In this document: one piece after another, positions 17,616 through 26,037 of the stretch
Position numbering within the stretch: the first letter of the stretch is position 1
Layout of the letters: each line of letters opens with the position of its first letter
Assembly: GCA_016192425.1 (NCBI GenBank)
Contig: JACPUE010000059.1
Span: 1-64,000, forward strand
Reading direction: 5' to 3'
Length of the DNA: 64,000 nucleotides
Origin: Burkholderiales bacterium
Lineage (GTDB): Bacteria > Pseudomonadota > Gammaproteobacteria > Burkholderiales > Burkholderiaceae_C
The notes under the pieces: generated by a model
What the model was told of the DNA's origin: nothing
What the model saw: the letters and a program-made list of their open reading frames with translations, nothing else
Database searches by the model: none
Made by a program: the position numbers and the translations under genes

Positions 17616-19232
17616 ATGGTGACCCGCATTTCCACCCACAAGACCTCCGGCACTGCCCACAACGCCCCGACCACCCCTGCTGCAGCCCATGCGCCCCACC
17701 ACGGCCTGCCTTTGCCGGACCTGGCCCTGGACGCCGCCAAGGCCGTACAGAAGAACGTGCGCCGCGCCGCCACGGGCATGCTGGGCCTGTCGGGCGAGCG
17801 CATGAGCAAGGTGGACACCGCCTGGCTGCGCATGGATTCGCCCAGCAACCTGATGATGATCAACGGGGTGTGGACGGTCTCGCCCGGCATCACGCTGGCC
17901 GCCCTGCGCGAGCGCGTGCAGGAGCGCATGCTGCAGTACCCGCGCTTTCGCCAGCGCGTGGTGGAAGACGCCGCCGGTGCCACCTGGGTGGAAGACCAGC
18001 GCTTTGACATCGACGCCCATGTGCAAAGCGCCAAGCTGCCCCAGCGCAAGGGCCAGAGCCCGCAGGCCGCACTGCAGGAATTTGTGGGCACGCTCGCCAC
18101 GCAGCCGCTGGATCCCAAGCGCCCGCTGTGGCACTTCTACCTGGTCGAGCACTTCACCGGCGACGACGGCTTGAGCGGCAGCGCCCTGGTGGTACGGCTG
18201 CACCACTGCATTGCCGACGGCATTGCGCTAATTTCGGTGACCATGTCCATCGTCGATGGCGGCACCGAGCCCCCCAAGCGCCGCAAGAAGGGCCCCGCCA
18301 GCGCCGAGGACTGGATTGCCGACACCCTCATCAAGCCCTTCACCGGCATGACCGTGAAGGCGCTGGACCTGGTGGGCGAGAGCGCCGCCAAATCCCTGCA
18401 CCTGCTGCTGGACCCCGAAAAGGCCGTGCAGCACGGGCTTTCGGGCTCGGTCGATGCCGCGCGCCTGGGCTACCAGCTGGTGAGCGATGCCGCATCACTG
18501 GCCCTGATGCCCGACGACTCGCCCACCGCCCTCAAGGGCGTGCCGGGCACGCAAAAGCGCGTGGCCTGGTGCCCGCCGCTGCCGCTCGATGAGGTCAAGG
18601 CCATCGGCAAGGCGCTCAACTGCTCGGTCAACGACGTGCTGCTGTCCTGCGTGGCCGGCGCCATTGGCGGCTACCTGCGCAGCCAGGGCGAGGACACCGA
18701 GGGCAAGGAAATCCGCGCCATGATCCCGGTGAACCTGCGCCCCATCGAGGAGGCCTGGAAGCTGGGCAACCACTTCGGCCTGGTGCCGCTGGTGCTGCCC
18801 ATCGGCATCACCAACCCCATCGAGCGCGTGTACGAAGTGCGCAGCCGCATGGCCGCGCTCAAGGGCAGCACCCAGCCGCTGCTGGCCTTTGGGCTGCTGG
18901 CCGTGGCGGGCCTGCTCATCAAGCCCGCGCAGGACGCGCTGCTGGGCCTGTTCAGCCGCAAGACCACGGCCGTGATGACCAACGTGCCCGGCCCGCGCGA
19001 GCCCATCTACCTGTGCGGCTCGCGCGTGACGCAGTGCATGTTCTGGGTGCCGCAGTCGGGCAACGTGGGGCTGGGCGTATCCATCCTGAGCTACGGCGGT
19101 GGCGTGCAGTTCGGCGTCATCACCGACACGCAGCTGTGCCCCGAGCCGCAGAAAATCATCGACGCCTTCGCACCCGAATTCGCCGCGCTCTCCACCCTGA
19201 CCCTGATGCTGCCGTGGGGCGAGGAGGACTGA
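17616..19232 (+). CDS. Wax ester synthase/diacylglycerol O-acyltransferase (WS/DGAT)
   Basis: A 538-residue bifunctional acyltransferase that esterifies fatty alcohols or diacylglycerol with acyl-CoA for storage lipids. The catalytic HHxxxDG motif (LHHCIADG, histidines near 196-197) is intact, and the C-terminal domain contains the conserved PGP segment (MTNVPGPREPIYLCG). It has about 55 residues before the usual start of the domain (WLRMDSPSNLMMINGVW), a low-complexity extension. ATG 17616 is the first in frame; a later start at about 17778 is possible. Confidence 0.92.
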   Translation: MVTRISTHKTSGTAHNAPTTPAAAHAPHHGLPLPDLALDAAKAVQKNVRRAATGMLGLSGERMSKVDTAWLRMDSPSNLMMINGVWTVSPGITLAALRERVQERMLQYPRFRQRVVEDAAGATWVEDQRFDIDAHVQSAKLPQRKGQSPQAALQEFVGTLATQPLDPKRPLWHFYLVEHFTGDDGLSGSALVVRLHHCIADGIALISVTMSIVDGGTEPPKRRKKGPASAEDWIADTLIKPFTGMTVKALDLVGESAAKSLHLLLDPEKAVQHGLSGSVDAARLGYQLVSDAASLALMPDDSPTALKGVPGTQKRVAWCPPLPLDEVKAIGKALNCSVNDVLLSCVAGAIGGYLRSQGEDTEGKEIRAMIPVNLRPIEEAWKLGNHFGLVPLVLPIGITNPIERVYEVRSRMAALKGSTQPLLAFGLLAVAGLLIKPAQDALLGLFSRKTTAVMTNVPGPREPIYLCGSRVTQCMFWVPQSGNVGLGVSILSYGGGVQFGVITDTQLCPEPQKIIDAFAPEFAALSTLTLMLPWGEED

Positions 19233-19798
19233 GCCTGCACGGTGCGCTGGGCGCCTGCGCCCTGGCCTGCATGGCCCTGGCCGCGCAGGCCGAGGTGCAG
19301 GAATCCCAGGCGCTGGAGCCCTACCCCGTGCGCGCCCGGCCCGGGCAGACACTGCGCGAGGCGCTGAACGCGGCCACGCCCATCACCTCGGGCGGCCAGC
19401 GCTTTCATGGCTACACGCACTGGAACGTGCGCTGGCACTTCCGGTGGCAGCAGGACGCTGCGGGCCGCTGCCGCATCACGCACGTGAGCACCCGGCTGCA
19501 GTCGCGCATCCAGATGCCCGAACTGGCCGCGGGCACACCGGCACAGACGGCGGCGTTTCGCCGCTACCACGCCGCACTGCACCAGCATGAGCTGGGCCAT
19601 GTGGAATTCGGCCGCAAGGCCGCACAGGCCATCGACCGCGGCATTGCCGCCCTGCCCCCGGCCCCGGATTGCCCCGCGCTGGAGCAGCAGGCCAACGCCC
19701 TGGGCCAGCGCCTGCTGGCCGAACAGGTGCAGCAGGAGCGCGACTACGACCAGCGCACCCGCCACGGCGCCACCCAGGGCGCACAGCTCACAGACTGA
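19214..19798 (+). CDS. DUF922 domain-containing exported protein
   Basis: The frame encodes a DUF922 family protein, with WNVRWHFRW and a HELGHVEFG segment resembling a zinc-protease motif. The start is uncertain. GTG 19214, overlapping the acyltransferase gene, gives a complete signal peptide (MGRGGLSLHGALGACALACM, cleavage about AQA-EV) but has no ribosome site. CTG 19235 has GAGGAGG at 19221-19227 with ideal spacing but is a rare start codon. ATG 19271 would remove most of the signal. Length from GTG is 194 residues. Confidence 0.75.
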   Translation: MGRGGLSLHGALGACALACMALAAQAEVQESQALEPYPVRARPGQTLREALNAATPITSGGQRFHGYTHWNVRWHFRWQQDAAGRCRITHVSTRLQSRIQMPELAAGTPAQTAAFRRYHAALHQHELGHVEFGRKAAQAIDRGIAALPPAPDCPALEQQANALGQRLLAEQVQQERDYDQRTRHGATQGAQLTD

Positions 19799-19853
19799 TG
19801 CTATTGTTTTGATAGCTATTTGCGCTTTATGGACGGGCGCTAGAGACTAAAAA
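19799..19853 (+). repeat. Dispersed ATAGC-core repeat, copy D
   Basis: TGCTATTG-TTTTGATAGC, then TGCGCTT, then CGGGCGCTAGAG follows the stop of the DUF922 gene without a gap. It has the same orientation as copy E at 27606, and the two bracket the pqq-type cluster. Confidence 0.6.
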
Positions 19854-20079
19854 CACTTCAAATTTCTTTCCCCTGTGCGCCAGGCAACGAAGGCCAGGCT
19901 GCTCCACGCCACAGGCTGCTCCACAAATTACCAGTTGCTTCAAAGCGGCACACCTTGTGCGGGGGATTGGCGCACCCCACAAGCGTGGCCGCATTGGCAC
20001 GGTGATTGCAGCGCAACAGGCTGCACCCACCGGGATACGCAGTGGCAGGCCCGTCCGTATCCAGCGCCAAGGAGAGAAG

Positions 20080-21450
20080 ATGAGCATTCCGCCCCGCAGC
20101 CTGCATACACGCATCAGCCTTTTGCTCACCGGGCTGGCGGCCACCATGCTGATGGTGCTGGCCCTGCTGTGGGTGCATGGCGTGCGCAGCAGCATCCACG
20201 AGGAAATCTCTGCCGCCAACCGGGTCACCGTCCAGTGGCTCGTGGCCCTGGCTTCGGACATGCAATCCGCGCCCGCGGCGCAGGCCACGCAGCGCGTGCT
20301 GCCGATGGTGCAGTCCCTGGGGCGCATTCGCGCCAATGCCCTGGAGGTGCTGGCAGAAGATGGCCAGCGCCTCTATGCCTCGCCAGCGCCCACCTACAAG
20401 GCCGACCGCGTCGCGCCAGGCTGGTTTGCCGCGCTGGTGACGCCGGTGTTTGCCGTGCACCGCGTGATCGTGGGCGACCTGGAGCTGGTGGTCACGCCCG
20501 ACGCCTCGCGCGCGGTTCTCGATGCGTGGGACGACCTGCAGGTGCTGGGCCTGTGGGCCGTGGCGCTGCTGGGGGCGCTGTTTGCGCTGGTGCGCTGGGC
20601 GCTGGGCCGCACCATGCGGCCGCTCGAACAGGTGATGGCCGCACTGGACTGCACCGGCCACGGCCGTTTCGACGTTCGCCTGCCGGTCTTCCCCCTGCGC
20701 GAGCTGGGGCGCCTGTCGCTGGCCTTCAACGGCATGGCAGACCGCCTGGAGGAAGCCGTCGAGGACAACGTACGCCTGGAAAGCGAACGCGAGGTGGCAC
20801 GCCTCGTCCAGGCGCGCCTGGAAGATGAGCGGCACGCCATTGCCCGCGAACTGCACGACACCCTGGCCCAAGGCATTACCGGCGTGCGCACGCTGGCTGG
20901 CGCCATTGCCCAGCGCACCCCCGACCAGCCTGCGCTGCACCAGCCTGCGCAAAGCATCGTTGCCGTCACCGGGGAGATGCAGGACGGGGTCAAGGCCATC
21001 CTGTACCGCCTGCGCGCGGTGCTGGACCATGACCTCGCCACCGCCATCGCGCATGAACGCACACGCTGGGAGCTGCTGCACCCCCACATTGCGCTGAGCT
21101 GCCGCATGGATATTGGCACCGCGCCGCTGGCCGCAGAGCTCACCCAGACAGCCCTGCGCGTGGTGCAGGAGGGGCTGACCAACATCGTGCGGCACGCCAA
21201 GGCCACGCGGGCCGAGCTCTGGATCGAGCGCAAGGGCGGCTGGCTCAACATCCGCCTGAGCGACAACGGCTGCGGCCTGGGCAGCGCCACCAGCCATGCG
21301 GGCAGCGGGCTGGGCCTGACGGGCATGCGCGAGCGCATTGCCTTGCAGGGCGGGCAGCTCCAGCTCAACACCTCGGCCAGCGGCGGCCTGTGCGTGGTGG
21401 CACGGCTGCCGGACTGCTTCCCCCAGCCCACCCTGGAGCCTGCACCATGA
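20080..21450 (+). CDS. Sensor histidine kinase (HisKA_3 / NarX-UhpB subfamily)
   Basis: A 456-residue membrane kinase: first membrane segment about 12-35, a periplasmic sensor of about 110 residues, a second segment near 155-175, a HAMP-like linker, then the HisKA_3 box ERHAIARELHDTLAQGI (phospho-His near 258) and an ATPase domain (LRVVQEGLTNIVRHAKA, GLGLTGMRERI). ATG 20080 follows AAGGAGA. It overlaps the response regulator gene by four bases. Such kinase-LuxR pairs often control PQQ-dependent alcohol oxidation genes; here they head the pqqE cluster. The signal is unknown. Confidence 0.92.
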   Translation: MSIPPRSLHTRISLLLTGLAATMLMVLALLWVHGVRSSIHEEISAANRVTVQWLVALASDMQSAPAAQATQRVLPMVQSLGRIRANALEVLAEDGQRLYASPAPTYKADRVAPGWFAALVTPVFAVHRVIVGDLELVVTPDASRAVLDAWDDLQVLGLWAVALLGALFALVRWALGRTMRPLEQVMAALDCTGHGRFDVRLPVFPLRELGRLSLAFNGMADRLEEAVEDNVRLESEREVARLVQARLEDERHAIARELHDTLAQGITGVRTLAGAIAQRTPDQPALHQPAQSIVAVTGEMQDGVKAILYRLRAVLDHDLATAIAHERTRWELLHPHIALSCRMDIGTAPLAAELTQTALRVVQEGLTNIVRHAKATRAELWIERKGGWLNIRLSDNGCGLGSATSHAGSGLGLTGMRERIALQGGQLQLNTSASGGLCVVARLPDCFPQPTLEPAP

Positions 21451-22094
21451 ACCCCCACCTGCACGGAACCCGCATCATGCTGGCCGACGACCATGCCGTC
21501 GTGCGCCTGGGCCTGCGGCTGCTGCTGGAAGGCGCTGGCGCCACCGTGGTGGGCGAGGCAGAGTCCGGCGAAAGCGCGTCGCGCATGTACGGGCCGCTGG
21601 ACCCCGACGTGCTGGTGATGGACATCTCCATGCCCGGCATCGGCGGCCTGGGCGCGCTCGAGCGCATCCTCATCCACTCCCCCAAGGCGCGGGTGCTCAT
21701 GCTCTCGGCCCACAGCGACGACATCATGCCCACCCGCGCGCTGCGCGCGGGCGCGCGGGGCTACCTGTGCAAGCGTGCAGACCCTGAAGAGTTCTTGCGC
21801 GCCGTGTCTGCGGTAGCGGCAGACCAGCGCTACATCGACCCCGAGCTGGCCGCAGCACTGGCCCTGGCGCAGCTCTCGAAATCGGCCAACCCCGTGGAGA
21901 CGCTGTCCGAGAAGGAACTGGCGGTGTTCATGCAACTGGCCCTGGGGCGCTCCGTCCAGCAGGTGGCCGAGGACTTCCGCCTGAGCCCCAGCACCGTGGG
22001 CACGCACCTGTACCACATCAAGCAAAAGCTCAACGTCAACAACGCCGCCGAACTGGCGCTGGTGGCCTTGCGCAACGGCATGATCGACATCTGA
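21447..22094 (+). CDS. LuxR-family response regulator
   Basis: A 215-residue two-domain regulator. The receiver domain has the acidic pocket (LADDH) and phospho-acceptor in DPDVLVMDISMPG near residue 55; the C-terminal LuxR helix-turn-helix spans about 145-210 (SVQQVAEDFRLSPSTVGTHL). It overlaps the kinase stop (ATGA) and precedes the hydrolase gene by 13 bases, so the pair heads one transcript with the downstream pqqE group. Its binding site is not known. Confidence 0.93.
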   Translation: MNPHLHGTRIMLADDHAVVRLGLRLLLEGAGATVVGEAESGESASRMYGPLDPDVLVMDISMPGIGGLGALERILIHSPKARVLMLSAHSDDIMPTRALRAGARGYLCKRADPEEFLRAVSAVAADQRYIDPELAAALALAQLSKSANPVETLSEKELAVFMQLALGRSVQQVAEDFRLSPSTVGTHLYHIKQKLNVNNAAELALVALRNGMIDI

Positions 22095-22107
22095 CGCCCG
22101 CCCTGCC

Positions 22108-23073
22108 ATGCCCGCCGCCACAGATGCACCGCTGTTTGCACCCACCGAGCCCTCGCGCTGCGGGTGGCTGGCGGTGCCTGATGGGCACCGGCTTTACTTC
22201 GAGGAATGCGGCCCCCCGGACGGCATACCGGTGCTCTTTCTCCATGGCGGGCCCGGCAGCGGCTGCCAGCCCCGGCAGCGCCAGTTGTTCGACCCCTCCC
22301 GCTATCGCGCCATTTTGCTGGACCAGCGCGGCTGCGGCCGCAGCGAGCCGCTGGGCGCCCTCGCTGCCAACACCACGGCACACCTGGTGCAAGACCTGGA
22401 AGCCCTGCGCCAGCACCTGGGCCTGGCGGGCTGGTTCGTCCTGGGCGGGTCCTGGGGCAGCACGCTGGCGCTGGCCTATGCCCAGCGCCACCCGGGCGCC
22501 GTGCGGGGACTGGTGCTGCGCGGCCTGTTCCTGGGCTCCCGGCAAGAAGTCAGCGCCTATCTGGAGCACCCGCAGTTCGCCGCCGCCCGCAGCGCGCTGG
22601 AGGCCCTTGCAGGCGGCGGAAAAGAGACCGCTGCGGCCCATTGGCAGCCGACGGCTTCCAGGTCCGGCAGGCTCCTCGCGTCGCTGGCCCAAGGCATGGC
22701 GCAGGAACACCGTGCTGGCGCCATTGCCCTGGCCTGGCTCAACTACGAAGCAGCCCTGATGGGGCTGGAGCCGCTGCAGGGCGAACCCGATGCGCGCCAG
22801 CGGGCCAAGGTGCGCGTGCAGTTGCACTACCTTGCGCACGACTGCTTTCTTGCGCCAGGCGAATTGCTGCAGAAGGCCTACCGCCTGCGCGGCATTCCGG
22901 GCGTCATCGTCCAGGGGCTGCGCGACGCCGTGTGCCCCCCGCAAGCCGCAGCAGCGCTGCACAGGGCCTGGCCCCAGGCCCTCTGGTCGCCGGTAGCAGG
23001 CGGCGGCCACAGCGCACTCTCCCCCCCCATGGCCAGCGCCACGATATGGGCGCTGGAGCACCTGTGCGCCTGA
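22108..23073 (+). CDS. Prolyl aminopeptidase-like alpha/beta hydrolase
   Basis: A 321-residue alpha/beta hydrolase of the proline iminopeptidase (S33) family. The oxyanion segment HGGPGSG, nucleophile GGSWGS near residue 115, the acid in LRDAVCPP and the final GGGHSA complete a catalytic triad. The family removes N-terminal proline from peptides in the cytoplasm. It sits between the two-component genes and pqqE. PqqA processing needs a peptidase, and Pseudomonas PQQ operons carry a peptidase of the prolyl-oligopeptidase type (pqqH), so a role in peptide release is a reasonable inference. Confidence 0.82.
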   Translation: MPAATDAPLFAPTEPSRCGWLAVPDGHRLYFEECGPPDGIPVLFLHGGPGSGCQPRQRQLFDPSRYRAILLDQRGCGRSEPLGALAANTTAHLVQDLEALRQHLGLAGWFVLGGSWGSTLALAYAQRHPGAVRGLVLRGLFLGSRQEVSAYLEHPQFAAARSALEALAGGGKETAAAHWQPTASRSGRLLASLAQGMAQEHRAGAIALAWLNYEAALMGLEPLQGEPDARQRAKVRVQLHYLAHDCFLAPGELLQKAYRLRGIPGVIVQGLRDAVCPPQAAAALHRAWPQALWSPVAGGGHSALSPPMASATIWALEHLCA

Positions 23074-23182
23074 TCGGCGCGCTCGTGATTTTCATGAGGC
23101 GCGAATGCGGATTTGCTGGTAGCCGACTGCAGGCCGGGCAGGAAGAATGGGACATCTTGTCGCTGATGCCGGAAGGAGCGCT

Positions 23183-24328
23183 ATGCCAAAAGAAGAACAG
23201 GGCCTGAGCCTGGACGGCCAGGGCAAGCCCCTTTGGCTGTCCCTGGAGCTGACGTACCGCTGCCCCCTCAAGTGCAGCTGGTGCAACAACCCGCTGAACT
23301 TCGAGGACTACACCTCGCAGGAGCTGAGCACCCAGGAGTGGAAGCGCGTGCTGCGCGAAGCGCGCGATCTGGGCGCCTTGCAGCTGGGGTTCACCGGGGG
23401 CGAGCCGCTGATGCGCGACGACCTGGAGGAGCTGGTGGCCTACGCCGACAGCATCGGTTTCTACACCAACCTCATCACCTCCGGCGTGGGCCTGAGCGAG
23501 GAGCGCCTGGTGGCGCTCAAGGCGGCAGGGCTCAAGCAGATCCAGCTCTCCGTCCAGGCCACCCGCGCGGAACTGACCGACGCACTGGTCGGCGCGCGCG
23601 CCCATGCGCTCAAGATGGACGCGGCCCGCCGCATCAAGGCGCATGGCTTCCCCATGGTGCTCAACATGCCGGTGTTCAAGCAGAACATCGGGCTGATCGG
23701 CGAGATGTGCGAGTGGGCTGCGGATCTGGGCATCGAGTACATCGAGTTCGCCAACATCCAGTACTACAACTGGGCCCTGCTCAACCGGGACGAACTGCTG
23801 CCCAGCCTGGAGCAGATCCGCCAGGCCGAGGCCACGGTCAACGCATGGCGCGCCAAGCTGGGCAAGCGCATGACGCTGTATTTCGTGGTGCCCGACTACT
23901 TCGAGGGCCGCCCCAAGGCCTGCATGAACGGCTGGGGCGCCATCCACCTGACCATTGCACCCGATGGCGTGGCCATGCCCTGCCAGGAATCCAGGGTCAT
24001 TCCAGGGCTGGAGTTCGAGTCGGTGCGCGAGCGCTCGCTCTCGTGGCTGTGGCACGAGTCCCCCCTGTTCCGCAAGTACCGCGGCCTGGACTGGCTGCCC
24101 GAGCCCTGCAGCTCGTGCAGCGAAAAGGAAAAGGACTTCGGCGGCTGCCGCTGCCAGGCGTTCCTGCTCACCGGCGATGCAGGCAACACCGACCCGGCCT
24201 GCAGCCGCTCGCCCTTCCACACCCGCATCACCGACGCGGTGCAGGAGGTGGTGCGGCCCCTGCGCTTCAAGAAGCCGCTGGTCAAGCGCTCGGCCAGCGC
24301 CGTATCCACCACGTTCATGGAGGAATGA
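23183..24328 (+). CDS. pqqE: Pyrroloquinoline quinone biosynthesis radical SAM protein PqqE
   Basis: A 381-residue radical SAM enzyme that cross-links Glu and Tyr of PqqA. The cluster motif is TYRCPLKCSWC (Cys27, 31, 34). The SPASM-type auxiliary-cluster cysteines lie in PKACMNGWG, MPCQES, CSSCSEKEKDFGGCRCQAF and DPACSRSP, all as expected for PqqE. From memory of the Klebsiella protein, the match runs over the full length. ATG 23183 follows GGAAGGAG. The gene overlaps the next small frame. Its usual partners pqqB and pqqC are not adjacent. Confidence 0.93.
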   Translation: MPKEEQGLSLDGQGKPLWLSLELTYRCPLKCSWCNNPLNFEDYTSQELSTQEWKRVLREARDLGALQLGFTGGEPLMRDDLEELVAYADSIGFYTNLITSGVGLSEERLVALKAAGLKQIQLSVQATRAELTDALVGARAHALKMDAARRIKAHGFPMVLNMPVFKQNIGLIGEMCEWAADLGIEYIEFANIQYYNWALLNRDELLPSLEQIRQAEATVNAWRAKLGKRMTLYFVVPDYFEGRPKACMNGWGAIHLTIAPDGVAMPCQESRVIPGLEFESVRERSLSWLWHESPLFRKYRGLDWLPEPCSSCSEKEKDFGGCRCQAFLLTGDAGNTDPACSRSPFHTRITDAVQEVVRPLRFKKPLVKRSASAVSTTFMEE

Positions 24329-24420
24329 TGCGGCACCCCTACGACAGCGCCCTCGCCACCGTGGCGCTCGGCGTGGCACTGACCGCCGTGCTGGCTGCGC
24401 TGGTGCGCCTTCTGGCCTAG
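24325..24420 (+). CDS. Single-pass membrane peptide (31 aa)
   Basis: An ATGATG start overlaps the pqqE stop, with GGAGG at 24319-24323 placed for the second ATG (24328). The frame reads MMRHPYDSALATVALGVALT and then a further hydrophobic stretch to LVRLLA, i.e. a short polar head and one membrane helix of about 20 residues. It is followed 21 bases later by a polytopic membrane protein. Tiny helices of this kind often act as accessory subunits of membrane enzymes. No known family was recognised. Confidence 0.6.
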   Translation: MMRHPYDSALATVALGVALTAVLAALVRLLA

Positions 24421-24441
24421 GACAACGCAAGGAACCACACC

Positions 24442-24948
24442 ATGGACATGGCAATGCTGGACCTGCTGGCGCGCTGGCTGCATTTTCTGGCGGGCGTCAT
24501 CTGGGTCGGCCACAACTACGCCAGTGTGGTGAACCGCCCCCAATGGCGCCCCTTGGCTGCCAGCGACCTGAGCGACCCGGACAGCCCCAAGCTCAAGGAG
24601 GTCATCAACCGCGAGCACGGCACCTTCCGCTGGGCGTCCGTGGTGACCTGGTGCGCCGGGATCTTCATGCTCTGGCACCGGGGCTGGCTCCCTGGCGCCT
24701 TGCAGCTGCAGGGCAGCCTCGCTCCGATCGGCGTGGGCGTCTACATCGGCACGGTGATGATGCTCAACGTCTGGTTCGTCCTCTGGCCCCACCAGAAGAA
24801 GGTGCTGGGCCTGGTTCCCGCACCCGTGCACGAGCGCCTGCGCTGCTCGCGCATCACCCACCTTTCGTCGCGCACCAACACCATGCTGTCGATCCCGCTG
24901 CTGTTCTTCATGGCAGCGGGCAGCCATGGCGGATTCCTGGTGCGATGA
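24442..24948 (+). CDS. PuuD-like membrane protein (DUF989/urate hydroxylase membrane domain)
   Basis: A 168-residue protein with about four membrane helices. The opening WLHFLAGVIWVGHNYASVV and the closing RTNTMLSIPLLFFM resemble the membrane domain of PuuD-type urate hydroxylases; the C-terminal cytochrome c domain of full-length PuuD is absent. Several histidines (WLHF, VGHN, ITHL) could bind heme. AAGGA precedes ATG 24442. It lies nine bases before the aminotransferase gene, inside the pqqE string. A redox or electron-transfer role for that pathway is inference; urate breakdown has no other support here. Confidence 0.65.
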   Translation: MDMAMLDLLARWLHFLAGVIWVGHNYASVVNRPQWRPLAASDLSDPDSPKLKEVINREHGTFRWASVVTWCAGIFMLWHRGWLPGALQLQGSLAPIGVGVYIGTVMMLNVWFVLWPHQKKVLGLVPAPVHERLRCSRITHLSSRTNTMLSIPLLFFMAAGSHGGFLVR

Positions 24949-24957
24949 GATAGCGGC

Positions 24958-26037
24958 ATGTCCTACAGCTTTGCCGCAGGCCCGGCACGACTGCCTGATG
25001 CCGTGCTGGCCCAGGCCCGGGAGACGCTGTTCAGCCGTGGGGCAGACGGCGCGGCGCCGGTGGAGCGGCCATTTTCTGCACCCCAGTTTCGCGCCGTGCT
25101 GGCCCAGGCCCAGAGCCGCCTGCGCGCGCTGCTGTGCCTGCCAGAGGGGTACCGCATCCTGTTTCTGGCCGGTGGGGCCATGCACCAGTTCGCCATGGTG
25201 CCCGCCAACCTGGCCACCCCAGGGGGCACGGTGGCCTATGCCGATTCGGGCTACTGGGCGCAGCGCGCCATGGCCGAGGCGGCCCGGCAGTGCCGGGTCT
25301 CCGTGGTGGCACGGCATGGCGGCACGCAGGCGCTGGCCGCCCCGGATTTGCAGGACTGGCACCTGCCGCCCGATTGCGCCTACTGCCACATCACCCCCAA
25401 CGAAACCGCCGAGGGCATCGCCTATCCCGGCCTGCCAGCGGTGGGCGATGTGCCGCTGGTGGCCGACTGCACGTCCTGCCTGCTCACAGCGCCCCTGCCC
25501 ATCACGCGCTTCGGGCTGGTCTATGCCGGGGCGCAGAAGAACCTTGGCATTGCGGGCCTGACCGTGGTGATTATTCAGGAGGCGCTGCTGGCGCGCAGCC
25601 CGGCCAGCCTGGCCTCGGTCGCCTCGTACCGCCTGCAGGCGCAAGCGGACAGCTGCGTCAACACGCCGCCCGTGGCGGCCCTGCTGGTGACGGCCATGGT
25701 GCTGGACTGGATCAGCGCGCAAGGCGGCCTGCCCGCCATGGCCGATGCCAACCAGCGCAAGGCGGCCACGCTGTACCAGGCCATAGACGCCAGCCAAGGC
25801 TTTTACCGCGCACCGGTGGCGCCGGGACACCGCTCGCCGGTCAACGTGCGGTTTGGCTGCGCCAACACGGCGCTGGACACGGTGTTTGCCGCAGAGGCCG
25901 AAGACGCCGGGCTGCACCACCTGCGCGGCCACCCGCGCATTGGCGGCATGCGCGCCAGCCTGTACAACGCGATGCCGCAGGCCGGGGTCGATGCGCTGGT
26001 CGGCTTCATGGCGCACTTTCAACGGCGCTACGGATGA
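24958..26037 (+). CDS. Phosphoserine aminotransferase-like protein (SerC paralogue)
   Basis: A 359-residue class V PLP aminotransferase of the SerC type. It has the SerC opening FAAGPARLPDAVL, the HITPNETAEGIAY segment and the PLP lysine in YAGAQKNLGIAGLTVVII, and ends with HPRIGGMRASLYNAMP. The catalytic lysine and phosphate-loop features are kept. Its position inside a pqq-type operon, with overlapping stop and start to the next gene, argues for a role other than serine synthesis; an unlinked serC would be expected elsewhere in the genome. Confidence 0.82.
   Translation: MSYSFAAGPARLPDAVLAQARETLFSRGADGAAPVERPFSAPQFRAVLAQAQSRLRALLCLPEGYRILFLAGGAMHQFAMVPANLATPGGTVAYADSGYWAQRAMAEAARQCRVSVVARHGGTQALAAPDLQDWHLPPDCAYCHITPNETAEGIAYPGLPAVGDVPLVADCTSCLLTAPLPITRFGLVYAGAQKNLGIAGLTVVIIQEALLARSPASLASVASYRLQAQADSCVNTPPVAALLVTAMVLDWISAQGGLPAMADANQRKAATLYQAIDASQGFYRAPVAPGHRSPVNVRFGCANTALDTVFAAEAEDAGLHHLRGHPRIGGMRASLYNAMPQAGVDALVGFMAHFQRRYG

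Noticed and set aside
24442-24948. Urate catabolism locus suggested by the PuuD-like gene
   Set aside because: No other purine-degradation gene is nearby, and the gene is embedded in the pqqE string, so only the fold similarity is kept.
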